The position numbers and the translations under genes were made by a program. Under the pieces are notes generated by a model. The model saw only the letters and a program-made list of their open reading frames with translations, ran no database searches and had not been told where the DNA came from. A stretch of 5,565 nt of DNA from Syntrophobacterales bacterium. GTDB taxonomy: Bacteria > Desulfobacterota > Syntrophia > Syntrophales > JAAYKM01. Shown here piece by piece: positions 1 through 3,853 of this stretch (position 1 is the stretch's first letter; every line of letters starts with the position of its first letter). The stretch spans positions 1 to 5,565 of the forward strand of contig JAITWQ010000012.1 of NCBI GenBank assembly GCA_031285215.1, in the 5' to 3' direction.

Positions 1-438
1 GAGGATACGGGCGGTAAAGTTGATGTCTTTGTGGCCGGTATAGGCACTGGTGGTACAATTACCGGAGCGGGAGAGTTCCTGAAAACAAAAAACCCGGCCT
101 TACAAATAATAGCGGTCGAGCCTTTCGACTCCCCGATACTATCCGGTGGACACGCAGCCTCACATAAAATTCAGGGCATCGGAGCGGGCTTTGTACCGGA
201 TATTCTCAATACGGGTATATATGACGAGATCATTACAGTGAAAATTGAGGATGCGTATCACGTCAGTCGTGAAATTGCGCGTACCGATGGACTGCTTGCC
301 GGTATTTCTTCCGGCGCTGCGGTATGGGCGGCAACGCAAGCAGCACTGCGCCCGGAAAGCAAGGGCAAAAATATTGTAGTTATTCTGCCAGACAACGGCG
401 AACGCTACCTGTCCACTCCGCTTTTTGATAAGGGTTGA
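1..438 (+). CDS. cysK: Cysteine synthase (O-acetylserine sulfhydrylase), C-terminal part
   Basis: Partial gene: the reading frame is open from base 1, so the start lies upstream of the window, and it ends at TGA 436-438. About 145 residues are visible, roughly the second half of a normal protein of about 310 residues. Visible motifs are the glycine loop [10 protein letters not shown] (fragment residues 13-22), which binds the phosphate of pyridoxal phosphate; [29 protein letters not shown], whose serine normally contacts the PLP ring nitrogen; and the ending [13 protein letters not shown], typical of CysK. The family makes L-cysteine from O-acetylserine and sulfide in the cytoplasm. The missing N-terminal half would hold the lysine that binds PLP, so activity cannot be judged here. 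Cystathionine beta-synthase-like enzymes share the fold, but the GERYLST ending favours CysK over CysM. No clear terminator follows, so read-through towards mrp is possible. Confidence 0.93.
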   Translation, partial: EDTGGKVDVFVAGIGTGGTITGAGEFLKTKNPALQIIAVEPFDSPILSGGHAASHKIQGIGAGFVPDILNTGIYDEIITVKIEDAYHVSREIARTDGLLAGISSGAAVWAATQAALRPESKGKNIVVILPDNGERYLSTPLFDKG

Positions 439-444
439 GCAAAA

Positions 445-663
445 ATGCCCGGCCATATTATGTCAAAAATGAAAAGTTTCCAGAAACAAGCGCTGCCCGA
501 CTGGTTGCGGACACTTTTGGAAATCAAAAAGTTCAACAAAAACAACAAAAGTTGCCTCCTGCTATCTTTTGTGTTGAATTGGTACGTACCAGGAGTTATA
601 TTCGCAATCAGCAGGTCTGCGGTCAGAAGCGGAAGACCCAACAAAATAAAAAGGACATTATAA
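445..663 (+). CDS. Doubtful 72-residue frame, possible small membrane protein
   Basis: This is an unrecognised short frame in the cysK-mrp gap and may well be chance. For it: an ATG at 445 lies 10 bases after AGGG (431-434); the middle (about residues 37-56, SCLLLSFVLNWYVPGVIFAI) is hydrophobic enough for one membrane span; flanking segments are Lys/Arg-rich; and the stop TAA 661-663 overlaps the mrp ATG as TAATG, an arrangement often seen in translational coupling. Against it: no family is recognised, a second + frame is also open through the same stretch, and a plausible mrp promoter lies inside it. I infer no function. Confidence 0.22.
   Translation: MPGHIMSKMKSFQKQALPDWLRTLLEIKKFNKNNKSCLLLSFVLNWYVPGVIFAISRSAVRSGRPNKIKRTL
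574..601 (+). promoter_or_regulatory. Candidate sigma70 promoter for mrp with a palindrome in the spacer
   Basis: TTGAAT (574-579) and TTATAT (596-601) are separated by 16 bases, an acceptable -35/-10 pair about 60 bases before the mrp start. The spacer contains the perfect 12-bp palindrome TGGTACGTACCA (580-591), placed where a repressor could block RNA polymerase. The call rests on pattern matching only. Confidence 0.35.
651..655 (+). promoter_or_regulatory. Ribosome binding site that fixes the mrp start
   Basis: AAGGA lies 7 bases before ATG 663. It supports this start over the TTG at 435, from which the same frame is also open; the 76 extra residues from 435 look unlike an Mrp protein. 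Confidence 0.7.
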
Positions 664-1529
664 TGGAAGAAGATGCAAAATCATGTGGTGGATGCGCCGG
701 GACCGGTCCCAGTAAATTTCAGGAAATGGTCGAACAGGAAGAGCTTAAAGACCGCATGGGGAAGATTAAGCATAAGATTTTGGTCATGTCAGGAAAAGGA
801 GGCGTTGGTAAAAGCACAATTGCCGCAAATCTTGCGGTCGCCTTGTCAAAGACGGGAAAAGCCGTGGGATTGCTTGATGTGGATTTTCATGGGCCGAGTA
901 TTCCCACTCTTCTCCGTTTGGAGGGCAAACCCGTTTATCAGACGGAAGAAGGATTCATTCCCGTTGAGTCTTCTTTGGGCATGAAGGTGATGTCCGTTGG
1001 GTTCTTTTTGCGTGATCAGGATGATGCCGTTGTTTGGCGCGGGCCGATGAAAATAGGTTTTCTCAAGCAGCTTCTGAAAGATGTGCTTTGGGGAGAACAG
1101 GATTATCTTGTCATTGATTTCCCTCCCGGCACGGGGGATGAACCATTGTCTATTACCCAAATGATACCGGAGTGTGATGGCGCTGTTATTGTGACCACCC
1201 CTCAAAATCTCGCCTTGAACGATGTGAGAAAATCCATCAATTTTTGCCGCAGGGTTAATATTCCCATATTGGGCGTTATTGAAAATTTGAGTGGTTTTGT
1301 TTGTCCTCATTGCCAGAGTGTGGTGGATCTGTTCAAAAAAGGCGGGGGAGAGGATATGGCCAGAAAAATGGAAGTTCCTTTCCTGGGGAGAATCCCCATT
1401 GACCCGCGTATTGTAGAGGCCTCCGATTCCGGGGAACCATACGTCAGCGCCTGTGATAACGCGGAAGGCGCGGTCATTTTGGGCAAAATTGCAAAGCATA
1501 TCATGGATACGGTGGAGACAAAATCCTGA
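663..1529 (+). CDS. mrp: Mrp/NBP35-family Fe-S cluster carrier ATPase
   Basis: Complete protein of 288 residues, a P-loop ATPase of the SIMIBI/ParA class. Family members bind a [4Fe-4S] cluster, usually between two subunits, and pass it to apoproteins in the cytoplasm. Visible features: an N-terminal CGGC (C8, C11); deviant Walker A GKGGVGKST (44-52) with the signature lysine K45; DVDFHGPSIP (72-81); the Walker B-like DFPPGTGDE (152-160); IENLSGF followed by CPHC (C214, C217), the expected bridging cluster ligands; and RIPIDPRI near the end. Length is normal for forms lacking an N-terminal DUF59 (MIP18-like) domain. The N-terminal cysteine motif resembles the extra N-terminal cluster site of NBP35-type proteins, although only two cysteines are visible. 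The start is fixed by AAGGA at 651-655. A hairpin lies 13 bases after the stop. The nearby cysteine synthase suggests a link to sulfur supply (inference). The family call is firm; the choice between mrp, apbC and nbp35 names is a matter of convention. Confidence 0.93.
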   Translation: MEEDAKSCGGCAGTGPSKFQEMVEQEELKDRMGKIKHKILVMSGKGGVGKSTIAANLAVALSKTGKAVGLLDVDFHGPSIPTLLRLEGKPVYQTEEGFIPVESSLGMKVMSVGFFLRDQDDAVVWRGPMKIGFLKQLLKDVLWGEQDYLVIDFPPGTGDEPLSITQMIPECDGAVIVTTPQNLALNDVRKSINFCRRVNIPILGVIENLSGFVCPHCQSVVDLFKKGGGEDMARKMEVPFLGRIPIDPRIVEASDSGEPYVSACDNAEGAVILGKIAKHIMDTVETKS

Positions 1530-1541
1530 ACTTGCGGAGCG

Positions 1542-1572
1542 GGTGCAGAACGTTTTGCAAATCTTCTGCACC
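1542..1572 (+). terminator. Hairpin after mrp, possible terminator
   Basis: A perfect 9-bp inverted repeat, GGTGCAGAA (1542-1550) and TTCTGCACC (1564-1572), encloses a 13-base loop that itself contains the palindrome TTTGCAAA. It starts 13 bases after the mrp stop, the right place for a terminator. The following bases (GGTTCTGATCT) are not a clean T run, so it may terminate weakly, need Rho, or mainly protect the mrp 3' end. Confidence 0.5.
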
Positions 1573-1608
1573 GGTTCTGATCTATAGGATTGCCGCACCA
1601 AATAAGCA

Positions 1609-1635
1609 TTGCCAAACAAGGTAATATACTATACG
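1609..1635 (+). promoter_or_regulatory. Weak candidate promoter for the metal cluster
   Basis: TTGCCA (1609-1614) is followed by an AT-rich block holding several -10-like hexamers: TAATAT (1622-1627), TATACT (1625-1630) and TATACG (1630-1635). The best spacing (15 bases, to TATACG) is short, so the -35/-10 assignment is uncertain. ATTGCC occurs twice, at 1589-1594 and 1608-1613, 19 bases apart, which could be a direct-repeat factor site. Its place between the mrp hairpin and the Cys/His gene is where a cluster promoter is expected. Confidence 0.3.
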
Positions 1636-1658
1636 ACCAGAAGAATTTTAACCGGAGA

Positions 1659-1674
1659 AACAATATATATTGTT
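1659..1674. promoter_or_regulatory. Perfect 16-bp AT palindrome, candidate operator or mRNA hairpin
   Basis: AACAATATATATTGTT is an exact inverted repeat (8-base half-sites, no spacer). It ends 3 bases before the ATG at 1678 and lies downstream of the candidate promoter. As DNA it would suit a dimeric repressor. As RNA it could form a 6-bp stem with a 4-base loop between the GGAGA at 1654-1658 and the start codon. No regulator gene is in the window, so no binding family is assigned. Confidence 0.45.
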
Positions 1675-1677
1675 GTG

Positions 1678-2007
1678 ATGATCAAGCGAAGAATAAAATT
1701 TATTATAAGCGTTTTTTTGTTCGTGTGCTGCGCGGCGGTTGCTTTTGACGCCTACGCCTGTGGGCAAGACTACGGATTGCATTGTAATACCGGGGTTGTT
1801 TTATCCGAAGCCGGCTACAATACTGGCTGCCCGTCTGATAACCATTCTCATACAAATCATTGTTGTGACTTCCACTGCTGTTTCCCCTTTTTTCACGACA
1901 CATCGGTAAAATCTAATGAGATTCCCGCCGGGAAATTGATTATTAATTTTGGCAGAATTTCTGCATCTGACTTCCCATCCGGAATCAAACGGCCTCCACG
2001 TTCCTGA
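1678..2007 (+). CDS. Small exported Cys/His-rich protein, putative metal-binding (CzcI-like position)
   Basis: Complete protein of 109 residues; function not established. The N-terminus MIKRR followed by a hydrophobic stretch (residues 8-22) and DAYA-C is a signal peptide, probably cut by signal peptidase I after AYA (residue 27); the site lacks a proper lipobox. The mature part holds seven cysteines (28, 36, 51, 62, 63, 67, 68) and a dense block, HSHTNHCCDFHCC (56-68) with a further H73, well suited to binding soft or borderline metals or to disulfides. The C-terminus ends in RPPRS; small exported proteins encoded at the front of czc-type operons often have His/Cys blocks and an RPP-type tail, so I infer a periplasmic metal-binding or sensing helper. 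Start choice is difficult: ATG 1678 (or GTG 1675) gives the natural signal peptide, but the GGAGA is 19 bases away across a palindrome. A TTG at 1609 in the same frame would add 23 residues and spoil the signal peptide. Confidence 0.72.
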   Translation: MIKRRIKFIISVFLFVCCAAVAFDAYACGQDYGLHCNTGVVLSEAGYNTGCPSDNHSHTNHCCDFHCCFPFFHDTSVKSNEIPAGKLIINFGRISASDFPSGIKRPPRS

Positions 2008-2034
2008 TTTATTCCCTCTGATGTCTAATTGTAA

Positions 2035-2068
2035 AGGTTTCGCATATTATTTGTGAACCTGTTTGTTT
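2035..2068 (+). terminator. Weak terminator- or attenuator-like hairpin
   Basis: AGGTT (2035-2039) pairs with AACCT (2056-2060). With T2040 bulged, the stem extends by CGCA against TGTG (including one G-T pair), and the tail GTTTGTTT (2061-2068) follows. It lies 27 bases after the Cys/His gene stop, so it could end that transcript or trim read-through into the efflux genes. The stem is not GC-rich and the tail is interrupted by G. Confidence 0.3.
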
Positions 2069-2119
2069 AGACGCCAGCCCCTATTGCGCTGGCAGAAATC
2101 CCGCTTCGGATTGTCTGCC
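2068..2119 (+). ncRNA. Structured 5' leader of the efflux operon (candidate)
   Basis: Two competing folds can be drawn. Fold A is a compact three-way junction: AGAC (2069-2072) with GTCT (2113-2116), GCCAGC (2073-2078) with GCTGGC (2088-2093), a joint AGA, then AATCC (2097-2101) with GGATT (2108-2112). Fold B is one long hairpin: GGCAGAAATCC (2091-2101) with GGATT-G-TCTGCC (2108-2119), 11 bp with one bulged G. They share the 3' hairpin but compete for bases 2091-2096 and 2113-2116. The element ends 20 bases before the AAGGA of the channel gene, and no T run follows it. No known riboswitch class is recognised. The fold was drawn by eye, without an energy calculation. Confidence 0.35.
2090..2105 (+). 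promoter_or_regulatory. Partial sigma54 promoter match
   Basis: TGGCAG (2090-2095) and CCGCT (2101-2105) keep the essential GG (2091-2092) and GC (2103-2104) at the required 10-base gap. The T and CA around GG and the T after GC agree with the TGGCAC-N5-TTGCT consensus, but the bases just before GC are CC where TT is usual. It overlaps the candidate leader structure, so at most one reading may be the reason for this sequence. No sigma54 activator gene is in view. Confidence 0.22.
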
Positions 2120-2151
2120 CACGATGAACTTGAATAAATAAGGAAAAAATC

Positions 2152-3399
2152 ATGCGTCATTTACGGCAATGCCTGTTTATATTTTTAATTTCCCTTACCG
2201 TTAGCGCGGCTGGCGCGGCAGAAGTTTGCGAAATAAACAAAGCAGCGGATGTCATTGCCTGTGCTATTAAAAACCATCCGAACGTTGTGCAGGCGAAGGC
2301 GCAAGTTCCCATCGCATCAATAAATAAGGAGCTGTCCTCACGTTGGTTAAATCCCGAATTGGAAGGCGGGGCTGGATATACCAGAGAAGCGGATGAGAGC
2401 GGCCTTATCGGGGAAATTGCGGTTATGCAGACCATAGAAACATTGACAAAGCGAAATGCGCGGCGCACACAGGCGGATGCGGAATACGATCTTGCTTTTG
2501 CAGCGTCCGCTGAACAGAGGGAACAGGCGGCTGTACAAACGCTTTCTATCTTGAACCGCCTTCGCCAGATAGACAGGGAGCGGTACATGCTTGACGAAAC
2601 GATAAAAATATTCTCCGCTGTCATAAAAAGATACAAAGCCCGTCCCGCGCTTTCGCCGGAAGACCGGGTGACCGCCGATTTATTCGGTTTTGTGCTGACC
2701 AACCATCGCATAGAAAAAAATCAGCTTGACGGTGAGGAAAAGGAGCTTGCCGGGAATTTGAAGACTATTTTAGCTCGTGATATTCCCGCGCTGCAAAAGT
2801 TTTTCCTGTACTCTCCAAAAGTTTGGCCGAAAATTGGCGCTGACAATGTGGAAAACAGCGCCGTTCTTACCAGGGAACAGGCTAATATAACGCAGGCAAG
2901 GGCGGCTTACCTTGAGGCGCAATCTTCTTCATTCAGCGGCTTCCGTATCGGACCATATATCCAAACAAAGCCCGGAGAGTTCGGGAAAATCGAAACCGGC
3001 GGGGTAAAGTTCACCATCCCGATACCAATTTACTCAAGCGCAAAACCGGCGCAAGCATGGCGTATGGCCGTATCTGCGGCGGAGTCCGGCTATGAGGCGA
3101 AAAAGCGGGAGCTTGAAAACAGCATAGATAACTTGAAGAGTAAATATGCCCTCGGCATCGCGGCGCTTGGTTCTTACAACGTCAAGGAGATAGAGAAGCA
3201 CCAGGCAAGGACAAAAAAACTGTTCGGAGATGGCCGCGTCAGCGGGGCCTTGCTGATTGAATCGTACCGCCAGATGCTGGATAACGTGAGGATTTACCAT
3301 CAATATGAAATGGAAACCCTGCAAGCGTTGTGGAGAATATACATCCTGCAAGGGAAGCTCCTTACAAACCTGGACGAGGTGTACGATGAAAAAATTTAG
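2152..3399 (+). CDS. TolC-family outer-membrane efflux protein, CzcC-like
   Basis: Complete protein of 415 residues, the usual size for CzcC. Three copies of such a protein form the outer-membrane channel and periplasmic alpha-helical tunnel of a tripartite pump. Visible features: a signal peptide (residues 1-22, FIFLISLTVSAAGA, cleaved near AAE); the early motif ADVIACAIKNHPNVVQAKA; SSRWLNPELEGGAGY (62-76), typical of OEP repeats; long charged heptad-like helices (about 104-205 and 300-400); a second strand region GGVKFTIPIPIY (283-294); and GDGRVSGALLIESYRQMLDNV near the end. ATG 2152 has AAGGA 7 bases upstream (2140-2144). The gene overlaps the next one by 14 bp, and the pump gene follows, so it belongs to a czcCBA-type operon. 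Mature-part cysteines C26 and C37 are unusual for this family and could form a disulfide. Family assignment is firm; metal specificity cannot be read from it. Confidence 0.88.
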   Translation: MRHLRQCLFIFLISLTVSAAGAAEVCEINKAADVIACAIKNHPNVVQAKAQVPIASINKELSSRWLNPELEGGAGYTREADESGLIGEIAVMQTIETLTKRNARRTQADAEYDLAFAASAEQREQAAVQTLSILNRLRQIDRERYMLDETIKIFSAVIKRYKARPALSPEDRVTADLFGFVLTNHRIEKNQLDGEEKELAGNLKTILARDIPALQKFFLYSPKVWPKIGADNVENSAVLTREQANITQARAAYLEAQSSSFSGFRIGPYIQTKPGEFGKIETGGVKFTIPIPIYSSAKPAQAWRMAVSAAESGYEAKKRELENSIDNLKSKYALGIAALGSYNVKEIEKHQARTKKLFGDGRVSGALLIESYRQMLDNVRIYHQYEMETLQALWRIYILQGKLLTNLDEVYDEKI

Positions 3400-3841
3400 C
3401 TTGCTGATACTGGCAATGGTCATTTTTGCAGCAGCGGGGTTTCTGTTTTTCTTCGACCATCACGGCCACGATCACAACCATGGCCGCCACGACGGGCATA
3501 ATCACGGGGATGACGAACACAGGGAAGATGACGTTAACGTGGAGTTATCGGAAGCCGCTATTGATAATTACGGCATCCGCACGCGCAGCATTGCCCCGGG
3601 CGCGACGATAACGCTTCCCCACGAAGCTGTGGTTGCGTCCAGGGATGAGTATTTCGTTTATGCGAGGGACGGCGTGGGATTTCGGGAAATCGAAGTCCAC
3701 CCGGTAAAGATCGAAAAAAAATCCATAACGCTCGCTAATCCTGATCTTCACGGCGGCGAGGAAATCGTGATAAGCGGCGCCAGGTATCTCCGCATCGTTT
3801 TCCTGAAAATCAACAATCCGCATACCGGACACGTTCACTAG
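3386..3841 (+). CDS. Very short CzcB-like periplasmic adaptor with His-rich N-terminus
   Basis: Complete frame of 151 residues. ATG 3386 has GAGG 6 bases upstream (3376-3379) inside the end of the channel gene. Residues 5-23 form a membrane segment or uncleaved signal anchor. Residues 25-45 are a His/Asp block with nine histidines (DHHGHDHNHGRHDGHNHGDDEH), a likely divalent-metal site. VNVELSEAAIDNYGIRTRSIAPG (50-72) resembles the stretch just before the first folded part of CzcB proteins. LPHEAVVASRDEYFVYARDGVGFREIEVHPV and LHGGEEIVISGARYLRIVFLK (77-141) resemble the membrane-proximal C-terminal domain. The last residues HTGHVH add three histidines. Full-length CzcB adaptors are about 380-520 residues; the lipoyl, alpha-hairpin and beta-barrel parts are absent. 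The frame is clean and tightly packed between its partners, so I infer a functional minimal adaptor or accessory metal donor, possibly working with a full adaptor encoded elsewhere. It could alternatively be an internal-deletion remnant. Confidence 0.75.
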   Translation: MKKFSLLILAMVIFAAAGFLFFFDHHGHDHNHGRHDGHNHGDDEHREDDVNVELSEAAIDNYGIRTRSIAPGATITLPHEAVVASRDEYFVYARDGVGFREIEVHPVKIEKKSITLANPDLHGGEEIVISGARYLRIVFLKINNPHTGHVH

Positions 3842-3847
3842 GAGAGG
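3841..3847 (+). promoter_or_regulatory. Ribosome binding site for the GTG-started pump gene
   Basis: GGAGAGG overlaps the last base of the adaptor stop and lies 6 bases before GTG 3854. It decides the start: the nearby ATG at 3861 is out of frame and meets a stop after two codons. Confidence 0.75.
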
Positions 3848-3853
3848 TTTTAA

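Noticed and set aside
439..530. Terminator after cysK
   Set aside because: Only a 5-bp repeat (GTTTC/GAAAC, 476-487) with a 2-base loop and no T run is present, too little to call.
614..638. Hairpin GGTCT/AGACC in the mrp leader
   Set aside because: Only 5 bp around a 15-base loop, with no second element; expected by chance.
435..662. Extending the mrp frame back to TTG 435, overlapping the cysK stop
   Set aside because: The extra 76 residues are low-complexity, Lys/Gln-rich and unlike Mrp proteins. A good AAGGA precedes ATG 663, and the CGGC motif starts right after that ATG.
846..1619. Open frame of 257 codons on the minus strand over mrp
   Set aside because: It is antisense to a firmly identified gene, has no recognisable domain or signal, and runs across the hairpin after mrp; it is a shadow of the coding pattern.
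1609..1677. TTG 1609 as the start of the Cys/His-rich protein
   Set aside because: It would put a charged, non-hydrophobic 23-residue stretch before the signal peptide, has no ribosome site, and overlaps the likely promoter region.
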